The notes under the pieces: generated by a model
What the model saw: only the letters and a program-made list of their open reading frames with translations
Told to the model about the DNA's origin: nothing
The model's database searches: none
Translations under genes and position numbers: made by a program
In this document: piece by piece, positions 1 through 9,752 of the stretch
Layout: each line of letters starts with the position of its first letter
How positions within the stretch are numbered: the first letter of the stretch is position 1
NCBI GenBank assembly: GCA_022925895.1
Contig: JAKSYS010000837.1
Coordinates: 1 to 19,787, forward strand
Source: Fragilaria crotonensis
Lineage: Eukaryota > Bacillariophyta > Fragilariophyceae > Fragilariales > Fragilariaceae
Direction of reading: 5' to 3'
DNA: 19,787 nt

Positions 1-25
1 GAAAGTATGGGAACGACATGAATAG

Positions 26-33
26 TGACGTCA
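26..33. promoter_or_regulatory. Palindromic CRE-like site TGACGTCA
   Basis: A perfect 8-base cAMP-response-element palindrome, about 390 bases upstream of the DHH-CBS start codon. In Phaeodactylum, TGACGT-type elements are known to control CO2/cAMP-responsive promoters through bZIP factors. A half site, TGACGT, lies nearer the gene at 348-353. That these sites act here is inference. The same octamer also occurs inside coding sequence at 8088-8095 and 18470-18477, so position rather than mere presence is the argument. Confidence 0.3.
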
Positions 34-124
34 GCAGCAGACCCAGAAGCATCTGAAGGCGCTGAACAACGTAGAAGCACAGTAGCTCGGAGTACATTTG
101 GATTTTACATTGTTCTACCGGTAC

Positions 125-152
125 TTGCAGTTTGCAGTTTGCAGTTTGCAGT
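125..152. repeat. Tandem repeat, 4 x TTGCAGT
   Basis: Four exact consecutive copies of the 7-mer TTGCAGT, bounded on both sides by GTAC-containing sequence. It lies upstream of the DHH-CBS gene and is not part of any convincing reading frame. It resembles in style the 7-mer array at 9865-9913. Confidence 0.9.
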
Positions 153-347
153 ACACACAGAGTGTACCAAGCCGTTCTTGTACCATAGGGAGGCATCAAC
201 ATCAAGGCCTGTTCAGGGCAGATGATCACTGATGACTGATGACAGGACAACACACGAAATAGACAATAGATATACTCCAATACATTGAGCCGCAGACTTG
301 CTTGGCTTTGCAATTTATCCCTTTTGAAAAGTTCCTTACTCTGACCT

Positions 348-353
348 TGACGT
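348..353 (+). promoter_or_regulatory. CRE half site TGACGT
   Basis: A TGACGT half site about 70 bases upstream of the ATG at 422, in the sequence where a proximal promoter or 5' leader would lie. A bZIP/CO2-cAMP response role is inferred from known diatom promoters only. Confidence 0.2.
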
Positions 354-421
354 AGTTGATACTCCAGGATTAGCAGGTAAGCGAAAGCAACAACAACCTC
401 CTGAGATCGCGTTGCATCACC

Positions 422-2811
422 ATGGGTCAACCATGTCAGGATAGTCAATCCCGTTGGACGCCACAAGCCATGATGCGGCGGACAATACCGTGGGCAGTCA
501 TTGGTTTCTTGCAGTATCAATGTCATGTTTCGATGGCTTTTTCATCAAGACATTCACCAACACAATTCAGGACATCGTTTGGGATGACTTCGAAACAATC
601 GGAAACACACCTTTTCAACCATGCAGACGAAGGAGAATTCAACTCCTACACTGCTCGGTTCCTAGATGACAATGGTTTGGCAATTGTTGAGGAAAACGAC
701 GGTCGTGTTACTGCTCGACCCATGGTTAAAGAGGAAGAAACAACACGCCAACTCGTGACAGCGAGTCCACTGCGACTATTGAAGGAACCGGTTACAGAAC
801 AACCAGCACAGATTGTTCCCGCGTCTGGTTTTAACGTTGTCTTGACACACTGCACCGCGGACTTTGATTCGCTTGCATCCGCGGTCGGCTTGGCCAAGCT
901 TTGGTCCAAAAATAGCGATTCCTCGTCGGCATCGGGTTCCAATCCGGCAACGAAGGACTTTGACTCCCAATCTCATGTACCGACGTTTGTTGTATTACCC
1001 GCGGTGCTCACCCGGCGGTACAGAAATTTTTGAATCTGCACAAACACGTATTTCCCATTCGATCGTTGCGATCGTTACCAACCGATTTGTCAGGTTTGAA
1101 TCGATTGGGATTGGTCGATGCCCAACGACGTGATCGTGTCGGCCCAGCTGAACATCTTATTGGCCTGGCAAAGCGCATTACTGTTGTCGATCATCATGTC
1201 GATTCGGAGAGTGATATCCCCGAAGCGACGGACTATGTGGTCGATAAGGTAGGATCAGTTTCTACGCTCATGTGCGAGCGCCTCAAGGAAGCAGGCATTC
1301 CCTTGACGCAAGCCGAGTCAACCTTGTTGGCCTTGGGAATACACGCAGATACTGGCTCTCTTTGTTATGATTCTACAACCCCTCGGGACGCGAGTGCTCT
1401 CGCATGGTTGTTGGAAATGGGGGCAAGTCAAGTGGCAATCGCAGAGCATGCACAAACATCCTTATCACGAGAACAACAGGGTGTCTTGACGAAGGCTCTC
1501 ATGAATACAAACTCTACGAATGTACATGGTGTGACTGTCTCGACAGTCTTGCTTCACGCGGATGGATTCATTAATGGGTTGGCCACCGTTACGAAGGATG
1601 CACTCGAACTGAGTAGCAGCGACGTCTTCTTGCTCGGTTTGGTATACGAGCCTCGGAGTGGCGGGGCGAAAAAGTCAAAACGTGGAACTACAAAAGTGGC
1701 ACACACCAGCCTTTTCGACCTTGATCAGCAGGCACCTGCGAAAGTTATGGAAGCGGAGGCATGGACGGGCGGCGAAATCGCCCTCCGTCAACGACGACTG
1801 CGGGCAGCCTTTGATCGACGCGACGTGGACAAATCTGGATACCTTGAGAGTTCAGAGATTGCCGCAGCCTTGTCCACATCAGGCACAGTTCTCTCCGGGG
1901 ATGCCGTGGCGGATATTTTGGCACAATACGACAAGGATGCGGATGGACGAATTGACTTCGAGGAGTTTCTAGCCTTCGCTGAGGATGCTGCTAAGTGGCA
2001 GAAAGATCAAGAACAAACTATGGGACGAAGAGCATCCACTCTCATTATCATCGGCCGGGCCAAGGCTGGGGTGAATCTCAAGGCTGTGAGGCTGAATACT
2101 CTGATGGAGGGATATGGTGGTGGGGGGCATCCAAAAGCAGCCTCGGCGACGGTGCGACTTGCAGATGAATCCGAAGCAGAAGCAATTATGCAAGGCATCG
2201 TGAATGATCTCATTGCCCTGTATCTGACGAAACAACCATGCGTTGGAGACTTCATGACTTCTCCTGTATTGTCTGCTCAACCACACATGACAGAAAAACA
2301 GGTAGAAGATTTGTTTTCGAGACACGATGTCCGAGCCCTGCCTGTTGTTGATTCGAAGAACGACGTCATCGGCCTTGTGACTTACAAAGAAGTAGCTGCT
2401 GCAAAGCAGCGACTCTGGAACAAGGAGCAGAAACGTCTCCGACAAGAAGTTGAACGTGCTGCTTCTGGTCAGGATAAGCGTGACGATGATGGGAAGAACG
2501 TTGCTGTGGACCGTAAGTTAGGCAGCGCCCTCAAGGGTTGGATGAAACAGCACGTGACAACAATTCCTGCAAGCATGACTATGGCCGAAGTCGAGCACGT
2601 TCTGTTAGAGAATGATGTAGGATGCGTCCCCGTCGTCCAGGATGGAACGAATAAACTTGTGGGAATGGTGACTCGAACTGACTTGTTGAGACAACACCGC
2701 TACTATCCTTCCCTCCACTATCACAACAAGGGTTTCTCGGATTCGATAGCGGCTAGGAAACCAATCATTGAACTGCGGAAGAAATTGAAGCAGTTCGATC
2801 TCGACGAATAG
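422..2811 (+). CDS. Plastid DHH phosphoesterase with EF-hand insert and two CBS domains (frame break at 998-1000)
   Basis: Member of the DHH/DHHA1 phosphoesterase superfamily, closest in layout to the front half of cyanobacterial CBS-DHH-nucleotidyltransferase proteins. The ATG at 422 has a good context (accATGg); ATG 470 gives a tighter signal peptide (hydrophobic IPWAVIGFL, then SMAFSS, an ASAFAP-like plastid motif). DHH motif I is THCTADFDSLAS (about residues 142-153); VVDHH lies near 1183-1197 and GIHADTGSL near 1336-1362. Two canonical EF-hand loops follow (1822-1857 with ligands D,D,S,Y,E,E; 1930-1965 with D,D,D,R,D,E), then the DHHA1 GGGGHPKAAS motif (from 2116) and two CBS domains (about 2236-2400 and 2540-2700). 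About 796 residues after correcting one lost base. The C-terminal poly(A) polymerase/CCA domain of cyanobacterial relatives is absent. Likely hydrolyses a small nucleotide or short RNA substrate in the plastid; the substrate cannot be read from sequence. Fold confidence is high, substrate unknown. Confidence 0.88.
998..1000 (+). other. Frame break in DHH-CBS gene (CCC, one C apparently missing)
   Basis: The upstream frame stops at 1031-1033, while the conserved continuation GAHPAVQKFL is in the -1 frame starting with the CGC at 1000-1002. One extra C after 1000 restores VVLPRGAHPAVQKFL, a segment that the cyanobacterial family also has (GGAHPxVxxFL). A 47-base GT-AG intron at 977-1023 would also restore frame but would delete this conserved strand and loop, so I prefer a lost base. 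No slippery heptamer is present. Confidence 0.75.
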
Positions 2812-3056
2812 CGAAACGCATGATATGGTGAACAAGTTGCGTTTGGGTCTTTGCACTGATGGCAACCAGGTAGGCTTTCGCCACTACAACGTTCCAGCGT
2901 AAGAAGAAGCGGAGAAACGAATTCTCTTAAATTTGGAATACACCTTTACTCATTTTTTATCAAAAATACCTCTTAATGAAAAGGGTGAAATAGGACGCCT
3001 CCCTTCTGCAGAAGGTTCACTTGAGGCAACGCTGGGATGCACGTGTATGCACAACT

Positions 3057-6000
3057 CTAGTTAGATGATGTCTCATTCTTGGCTGTCAACTTCAGTGCTG
3101 TTTCTCTTCGTCCAACCTTCTTCGGGAGGGGCACAGCATCCCCTGCTAGGTCGATGCAAGAGCTCTTCGTTACACGCAGTCCGTTTGTTCCGAGGATTGC
3201 GTCTAGTTCTGGCTCGTTGGGCAATTCCACCAAAACATTGTCGCCGTCAATCTTGACAGGGAACGTCAAGATCTTGAGGGTCCCATCGCCGAGTTCCTCT
3301 CCGTCGTTAAGATTGAAAGTTTTCTTGTGCAGGGGACATGCGACCTTGGGGGTTCCAGCGGCATCGCCAATTATACCCTGCGACAGCACAAAGGCCTGCT
3401 TGTGAGGGCACATGTTTTGAGTGCAGTGCCATTCCCCTCGTTGGACATTGTTGAAGACAGCCAATTGCGTGTTCCCATAGAGGATTGGGGTGCCAACGTT
3501 GGCAGCAAAATCAGAGGTTCTTCCCACTGATACCCAAGTCTTCTCGGAGTTGGCAAAGACATCGTCATCTGGAGCTTGCCAGTTAGTCTGCGGCTGACCA
3601 TCTTTTGCCCAGTCAGCAGGCCTCTTCTGTCCACGAATGTCAACGAATTCTATCATGGCGTCTTTTGGAATGTTCTCGTCAGTGTTTGCAAACTGTCTAA
3701 ACGTGGCCCGCTTGACTGGGTCGTTGACAACCTCCGCCCATTCATCATGGTAGGTATCAACAAGGTGTTGCATTCGGCGATCCAACTCCGCACAGATTCC
3801 GAGGGAGTCCTCGATAATAACTTCTCTCAGGTGTTCGATCGGGCCACCTCCGTTCTTGCCGGAAGGAAGCTTCCTTTGCCACGGTGCTGTACGCTCGAGA
3901 CGATCGGCAGTGAGAATGTAGTACATCAGGTAACGGTCCAAGTACATGATAAGAGTGTCTTCGTCGATGTCGGAAGCAAACAGCTCAGCGTGCACTGGGT
4001 TAGCTCCTCCGTTGCCTCCGAGGTAAAGGTTGTAGCCGTTCTCGGTAGCAATCATTCCGAAATCTTTGGTTTGGGCTTCAGCGCACTCACGAACACAACC
4101 AGAGACACCGCTCTTCAGCTTGTGAGGGGAGCGAATTCCCTTGTAGCGATTTTCAACTCGGACGGCAAAGGATACAGAGTCTTGGACTCCGTAACGGCAC
4201 CACGTGGAACCAACACAAGACTTGACAGTACGAAGTGCTTTTCCATAGGCATGGCCAGATTCAAAGCCAGCCTGACCCAATTCTTCCCATATGTCTGGAA
4301 GCTGGTACTTAGAGGCTCCGAAGAGATCCACACGCTGGGCCCCGGTAACCTTCGTGTAAAGGTCATATTTCTTGGCGACCTCGCCAAGGGAAATTAGCTG
4401 GTCGGGGCTGAGCTCTCCACCAGGAACACGCGGGACGACGGAGTACGATCCACCTCGTTGCATGTTAGCGAGAGAACGATCGTTGGTATCTTGCAAGGCC
4501 TCGCGTCCGTCGTCCAGGATGATATCGTTATTCAGGGAAGCAAGGATTGAACCGACGGCTGGCTTGCAGATTTCGCAGCCATCACCATGTCCATGCTTGG
4601 CTAATATCTTGCCGAAGGAATCAACGCTTGAAGGATCGGCGTCAGTGCGGACGAGGGCCATCAATTCAGGGCGAGAATAGGCGAAGTGCTCACAGAGGTT
4701 GTTGGAGAGGGATCCTCCCATCATTGTAAGTGTTTCCGCCAAGATTGCCTTCACTTGAGGTTCGCAACCTCCACATCCACTTCCTGCCTTGGTGCATTTC
4801 TTGACAGCAGGGTAAGTAGCGCCATCAACGCCCAATTCCTGAATTGCAGTGACGATGTCACCTCTGCTGACGTCGTTACACGAACAGATCTGAGTGGCCG
4901 GGTCGGAAGAAACACTCTCCTCTACCTCGACAGCTCCACGGGCAGATGGAGCAGGAAGGAGCGTTGCAGGGTTCGCAGGGAGTTCACCTTCGCCGAGCAC
5001 TGCGAGCTTGTGAAGAGTAGAGTAATCACCTGCGTCACCGACCAGGATGCCGCCACGAAGCTTGGTACCGGCTTTGTTAAAAATGAGCTTGCGGTAGATT
5101 CCTTGAAGGGGGTCGTTCCAGACCATTTCAGTTACGTCCTCATCATTGGGTCCTGGCTGGTTTACACCGAAAGAAGCGACATCACATCCAAGGAGCTTCA
5201 ACTTTGTGGAAAGGTCAGCGCCTTTGAAAGCGGTAGTCTCGTCAACCTTCACATCAAGCCCCAAATCCTTGGCGCAATGCTTGGCAGCGACGTCGGCCAT
5301 GATGTAACCAGGAGCGATCAGTCCATACACAAAGTTATTGTAAACTGCGATCTCACCGATAGCAAAGACGTTATCGATGTTTGTCCTGAGCTGCTCGTTA
5401 ACAGGGACGCCTCCGCGTTCACCGACCTCAATAGTCTTGGAATCGCGGGCGATCTCATCACGGGGCTTGATACCACAACTGACAACAACCATTTGAACTG
5501 GGAGGTCATCCCAATCCTCAGTGTTGAAACGAACGGCACTGACTGGCGACATGCTGTCGTTGTCCGTGGTTCCATCCTCACCGACAAAGGATTCAGTACG
5601 TGCATTGCAATGCACAACGAGACCCATCTCTTCTATCTTTCCAACCAAGGCGTTGTGGCCACCCTGGTCAATTTGACGGCACATTAGGGTAGGGGCAAAC
5701 TCGATGATGTGAGAGACGATGCCCATATCCTTGACGGCCTTGGCAGCCTCTAGACCAAGTAAGCCACCCCCAATAACAGCGGCGGATTGGACATTGTTTT
5801 CTTTGGCGTATGCCAACATCGCTTCGAGGTCTTCAATAGTACGGTAGACAAACACTCCAGGTCGTTGCCTTCCTGGAATCGGAGGGACGAAAGGAAAGGA
5901 ACCGGTGGCCAAGACGGCAACGTCATAGTCAATGACCTTTCCGGAAGCGCCGGTGACTTGCTTGGCTTCTGTGTCGATTGAGACAGCCTTGTCATTCAAC

Positions 6001-6377
6001 AAGAGCTCGACGTTATTCTCTTCGTACCAAGCAGTCCGGCCTTCAGCGTCAAATTCAGAGGTCATGGAGAGAGATGACGGATCTCTTGTCTCAAAGTAGG
6101 ATGTGAGACGGACGCGATTGTAGGCCGCTCGCGGTTCTTCGCAGAAGGTACTTATGATACAATCTTTGTTGGTGTCTAGCTTCAGCATGTTCTCCATGAA
6201 TCTTTGGCCTACCATACCATTTCCGATCACAACAATCTTCTTCTTCTCCGCATCGAGTGTCGATTTCGTAATGAAGGATGTGGCTTGTCGAATTCCCAGC
6301 GATGGCGGAGCAAAGGCATTGGCGTTGGATACCAAGAGCCCAATGCATGCGGCAACAGAGAGGTTGCTCAATTGCAT
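3057..6377 (-). CDS. nirB: NAD(P)H assimilatory nitrite reductase, NirB-NirD fusion, plastid presequence
   Basis: Reduces nitrite to ammonium with NAD(P)H. Complete and uninterrupted, 1106 residues, the usual size of eukaryotic NAD(P)H nitrite reductases. The N-terminus has a signal peptide ending NANAFAPPS, a textbook diatom plastid ASAFAP site near residues 18-26. Domains in order: FAD-binding Rossmann motif GNGMVG (52-57); NAD(P)-binding GGGLLG (203-208); BFD-like [2Fe-2S] site C498-x-C500 and C535-xx-C538; a second, partial BFD-like repeat (about 555-615); ferredoxin-like half domain; sirohaem/[4Fe-4S] ligands C721, C727, C761 and C765; C-terminal NirD Rieske domain with C990-x-H992 and C1014-xx-H1017. 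All cofactor ligands are present, so it should be active. Plastid location is inferred from the presequence. No introns. The stop is TAG at 3057-3059; 245 bases separate it from the stop of the convergent DHH-CBS gene. Confidence 0.97.
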   Translation of the reverse strand: MQLSNLSVAACIGLLVSNANAFAPPSLGIRQATSFITKSTLDAEKKKIVVIGNGMVGQRFMENMLKLDTNKDCIISTFCEEPRAAYNRVRLTSYFETRDPSSLSMTSEFDAEGRTAWYEENNVELLLNDKAVSIDTEAKQVTGASGKVIDYDVAVLATGSFPFVPPIPGRQRPGVFVYRTIEDLEAMLAYAKENNVQSAAVIGGGLLGLEAAKAVKDMGIVSHIIEFAPTLMCRQIDQGGHNALVGKIEEMGLVVHCNARTESFVGEDGTTDNDSMSPVSAVRFNTEDWDDLPVQMVVVSCGIKPRDEIARDSKTIEVGERGGVPVNEQLRTNIDNVFAIGEIAVYNNFVYGLIAPGYIMADVAAKHCAKDLGLDVKVDETTAFKGADLSTKLKLLGCDVASFGVNQPGPNDEDVTEMVWNDPLQGIYRKLIFNKAGTKLRGGILVGDAGDYSTLHKLAVLGEGELPANPATLLPAPSARGAVEVEESVSSDPATQICSCNDVSRGDIVTAIQELGVDGATYPAVKKCTKAGSGCGGCEPQVKAILAETLTMMGGSLSNNLCEHFAYSRPELMALVRTDADPSSVDSFGKILAKHGHGDGCEICKPAVGSILASLNNDIILDDGREALQDTNDRSLANMQRGGSYSVVPRVPGGELSPDQLISLGEVAKKYDLYTKVTGAQRVDLFGASKYQLPDIWEELGQAGFESGHAYGKALRTVKSCVGSTWCRYGVQDSVSFAVRVENRYKGIRSPHKLKSGVSGCVRECAEAQTKDFGMIATENGYNLYLGGNGGANPVHAELFASDIDEDTLIMYLDRYLMYYILTADRLERTAPWQRKLPSGKNGGGPIEHLREVIIEDSLGICAELDRRMQHLVDTYHDEWAEVVNDPVKRATFRQFANTDENIPKDAMIEFVDIRGQKRPADWAKDGQPQTNWQAPDDDVFANSEKTWVSVGRTSDFAANVGTPILYGNTQLAVFNNVQRGEWHCTQNMCPHKQAFVLSQGIIGDAAGTPKVACPLHKKTFNLNDGEELGDGTLKILTFPVKIDGDNVLVELPNEPELDAILGTNGLRVTKSSCIDLAGDAVPLPKKVGRRETALKLTAKNETSSN

Positions 6378-7652
6378 GGTTGTTTTATTGTCTGGAAACG
6401 GTTACTTGTGAGCCATCACATGCTTCCAACAAGTGGTCGGCTCTGTATTCCTCTGGAAGAAGCAATAAAAAAGGAGAGGCAGATCCGTGTGAGGCCGCGA
6501 TCTGTTCCGACGGACTGTTCGAATGGATCGACGCTCTACATCGCATTTCGTGTCTTTTTGGTCATGCATGTCTTCCGATATTCTTGTATTGCCCACCTTC
6601 GGGACATTAGAGACACAACAGATGGTGATGGCCAGAATTTAGGATGCCAAATTGAAATCATCATTGACATGATTTTCTACACACACAAATGAATATACTT
6701 CATCCAAGCTTTTCTCCAACAAGGGCAAGGATACAATTGTTGCACCCCATGAATTTCTCCTACTTGCCGAACAGTCACAGAAAGAGCCGGCATTTGAACT
6801 CAACTAACGTAAACGTTTCAAGCGAACCCCAAACTTCCTCCCGGGCGACGATTTCTTCAAATTGCTGGAAGTATGACATGTTCTTACGTGCACTCCAACG
6901 GTGTGTAAGTACGATACCTGGTACCATGTCCTGGACTGCAGTGCTCCAGTATCTGCTGGTTTTCAAAGTGCATGGTACATGTACTGTGCCAAGAATACGT
7001 AGTGCTACGGAAAACGCATGGAGGATGAATAGTAGGTGGTGTGTCATTACCTGGAGTGGTGTACTGGAATATTCCGTGCATACTACTACATAACTGGATC
7101 CCATAAAGCATATGTACAAGTTGTTTTCGTGGAGCACCGCAAACCGCGAACCGCAAACCAATCCGCCGATGGACACAAGAAACCTATATACGCCGCGGGT
7201 GACTCCTTACGAAGACAGAGCTACTATCATGCCCTATAAAACGAAAGCGTGGCGAGACCCAAGGGGCAGGTACACCTACAAAGTACTTCAATAGGTCCGC
7301 AATAGTAAATGCTCAAGTGTGGATCCCTTTTTGGACCTGCACGAGAAAGGCGAGTGAGAGGGGGTACATACGTTAGACTCTCCCGCTCTCTTACCGATGA
7401 CGGTGATTCAATCCATTGTAAGAATTAGTATTATGTAGATTTTCGGAATGGGAGAGCTCATTCGACTAGGAGACTACCTCGTCATAAGGACCTAAAGAAA
7501 GTTTGTTTGTATCGCCTGTTCAAGGAAAGAAACGACAGCATATGTGGTGCATAGAGGACAGCGGGGTCGATGTAATAGAGTCGTGGCTCACCAAGCAAAA
7601 TGGTCATCGTTCACCGCTCAAATGCAAATACAGAAAAGGACCTAGGAAATCC
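6378..7652. other. Long intergenic region (nirB promoter side and 3' flank of the splicing factor gene)
   Basis: 1275 bases with no reading frame that looks like protein: the open stretches are short, lack family motifs, and overlap one another. The right part of the gap nearest nirB (6378 to about 6700) should contain its promoter, and the part ending at 7652 the 3' untranslated region of the RBM39-like gene. I see no tRNA, no transposon ends and no long repeat. GTAC-centred words occur around 6908-6990, like those at 9640-9950. Confidence 0.6.
6970..6989. repeat. Imperfect palindrome centred on GTACATGTAC
   Basis: The core GTACATGTAC is an exact 10-base palindrome. It is extended by TG/TG mismatches and then matched GCA and TGC arms. 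It is intergenic. Function unknown; it may simply be part of the GTAC-rich sequence style seen in several gaps here. Confidence 0.4.
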
Positions 7653-9408
7653 CTACACAGGTAGGCTCTTGACAAACTCCACCCTCAACTGTCGCTTGTC
7701 GAACCAACGACCTGCAAGATTGGAAGCGCATGTTTGAGCCTGCGACACTGTTTCGAAGGACGCGTAAATCTTACCGCCCACCTCCTTGTTCATGACCTTG
7801 ACGGAGATGATCTTGCCCCACTTCGTGCACTCTTCTTCAAAGTCAAGGCGAATATCTTCCTCCCAGTTGGGTTCCGTTTCTAGGTCCTTGTCAAACATAT
7901 TGTGGACGAGCACAACGTTTGTGGGATTCGCAGCGTTTCCAACAACCTTTGCGTCGTCCACAGCCGAGCGAGAAGCTGGTGCACCCACCTGTAAAGGGCG
8001 ACTCGGGGCTGTGGGAGTACCTGATACTTGCGAAAGGATGAGATGAGCATTTTGAATACGAACAGCAGCATCATCAGGAAACTCAGTTGACGTCACAATT
8101 TCAATGCCTGGAACAGTAGCCCCTTGATTCGCCCAACCAGTTTTCCTGTGAACGATAACGGGAGTAGGTGGTTAGAGGACAGAAAAACAAGGATAGGAGA
8201 AAAAAGTCAACACCTCGGGATTCGAATAAAACTTACAATGGTCTCCCTCCGATCACTTGCCCGCTCATCGTATGAATCGCTAAATTGGCATCCTTGGGGT
8301 CACGATAGGAAAGAAATGCAAATCCACGAGATGTACCGGATACGGGATCCATCTGAATCGCAACCTTTTCCAAGTGTCCAAACTTGGAAAAGACTGAGTA
8401 GAGCAATTCTTGGGAAACAGAAGGGTCCAGATTTCCCAAGTACACTTTTTGAGCTTCAAACAACTTCCCTTCTCGAATGAGCGGGCCCGACGGTCCTTTG
8501 GCTCCCATTTGCTTAGCCGTCAATGTCAGCTGCGAATTGGTAAGGACATAGTTCTTTTCTGCTTCGGAGGCCTTGATGAGAATCGGAAAGCGTTGAAAGT
8601 CTGGTGGTTGATTACTTGCCTCTAACGCCTTAGCGATATCTTCCACCCGAGCGAGCTCTACGTACGCACATCCCTTGTGTCGGTTGGTTCGCTTGTCGCG
8701 CAGAATGATGACGTCGTTGACCTTGCAATGGAGCGTCTTCTTAAAATACTTGCGCAAATCGCGTTCACCAGCGCGCATAACGAGTTGGGACACAAAGACC
8801 GTACGTTGGTCCTTAGTCAAAACATTGTCCGCAACGATATCGTCTTCTAGATCAGATTCCTCGCTGGATGACCTTGACGAGACGGAGGATTCATCAGTCC
8901 TCGAGCGAGACGAATAACTATCGGAACTGTAGGATCGGGAACGGCGCCTGGGAGGAGAGCGAGATCTCGAGCGAGAGTAGCTCCTGCTAGAGCTGGAACT
9001 CGGCGATCGCGAAGGGCTTCGACGGCGATAATGAGGCGGTGGCGACGGAGGCCTTCTATGATATCCTGGACGAACCGGTCCTCGAGCTGGTGGAGGTCGA
9101 ATTGGATGGGGAGGACCACGAGCAGGGTTTTGATAATGTCCGCGGTGATACGGAGGAGGCGACGGTCTGTCGCGACGGCGGTTATGCCCTGCCGGTCCAG
9201 CGCTAGGCGGTCCTCTAGAATGGCGATGGTTCGGATTCGGATGCCCACGACCATCGCGGCGGAGACGGTCGTCTTTCTTTTCGTCCTCCGGGTGACTGTC
9301 AATCGTAGAGCTTTGGCGAGTTTCTTGCCGTCGCTTCAATCGCTCTCGAAGGCGCTTTTCTTCGTCGTTATTCATGAACTCGGCATCATTGATTGCTACG
9401 GATGCCAT
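7653..9408 (-). CDS. RBM39: RBM39/CC1-like SR splicing factor with two RRMs and a C-terminal UHM (one intron)
   Basis: Nuclear pre-mRNA splicing factor of the CC1-like/RBM39 family. Exons 8237-9408 and 7653-8145 join to 554 residues. The ATG at 9406-9408 begins MASVAIND in a good context (aatcATGG); the frame is open further upstream, but that sequence looks untranslated. Arg/Ser-rich domain at about residues 127-182; RRM1 at about 202-281 with the RNP1-like KGCAYVEL; RRM2 at about 321-400 with RGFAFLSY; UHM-type third RRM at about 467-550 with the diagnostic R-W-F (537-539), which in this family binds the tryptophan of SF3b155/U2AF ligand motifs. The join restores GRPLKTGW, the conserved end of RRM2. 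A Pro/Arg/His-rich stretch separates the N-terminus from the RS repeats. Head-to-head with NAT10 across a 933-base gap. Distinguishing RBM39 from PUF60-type paralogues would need a tree. Confidence 0.92.
8146..8236 (-). other. Intron of the RBM39-like gene, 91 bases
   Basis: Donor GTAAGT and acceptor TTCACAG on the minus strand. The upstream exon would otherwise read a stop one codon after GGRPL; splicing continues the frame as RPLKTGWANQG. Phase 2 junction (tt|g). The length fits diatom introns. Confidence 0.93.
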
Positions 9409-9752
9409 GATTCCACTGTCTAGAATGCAAAAGCTCGAGATGAGAGGTGTGTTAAGTTGTGACTTCAGGAGAGAATAAGAATTGAATGGAAAAGGGAGTT
9501 GAGGTGGAACGAAACTGAACTTGCGACGTCCGTATGTCATTCAGAATGCACAGAACGTCTTTCGAATGCGAGCATGTTGCACTCGTATCATGGCTCTGTT
9601 ATTCTGTTATCCAGTGCATGTATGTAGGTTAAGTACCACAGGGTACTTGTACCAGGAACTACAACGTCCCCCGGCAGCCGGCAGTATGCATTATGCATAC
9701 TACACACTGATAACTGATGATCCAAAAGGAATGGTACAGGTATACAAGTACG

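Noticed and set aside
998-1004. Programmed -1 ribosomal frameshift
   Set aside because: No X-XXY-YYZ slippery heptamer and no obvious downstream pseudoknot; ten similar breaks elsewhere argue for sequence error.
977-1023. 47-base GT-AG intron in the DHH-CBS gene
   Set aside because: It restores frame, but it would delete the conserved VVLP-GAHPAVQ segment that reads perfectly as protein across a one-base gap; a lost C is simpler.
3576-5687. Long open frames on the + strand (273 and 333 codons) opposite nitrite reductase
   Set aside because: They mirror the well-supported minus-strand gene, have no domain motifs and are explained by codon bias of the real gene.
6689-7294. Overlapping small open frames in the long intergenic gap
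   Set aside because: Both strands open at random, no motifs, Cys/Trp-rich composition typical of noncoding DNA.
7340-7425. Possible tRNA or structured RNA (GGTGATTCAATCC resembles a T-arm)
   Set aside because: The flanking bases do not form a T-stem, and no acceptor or anticodon arm could be built.
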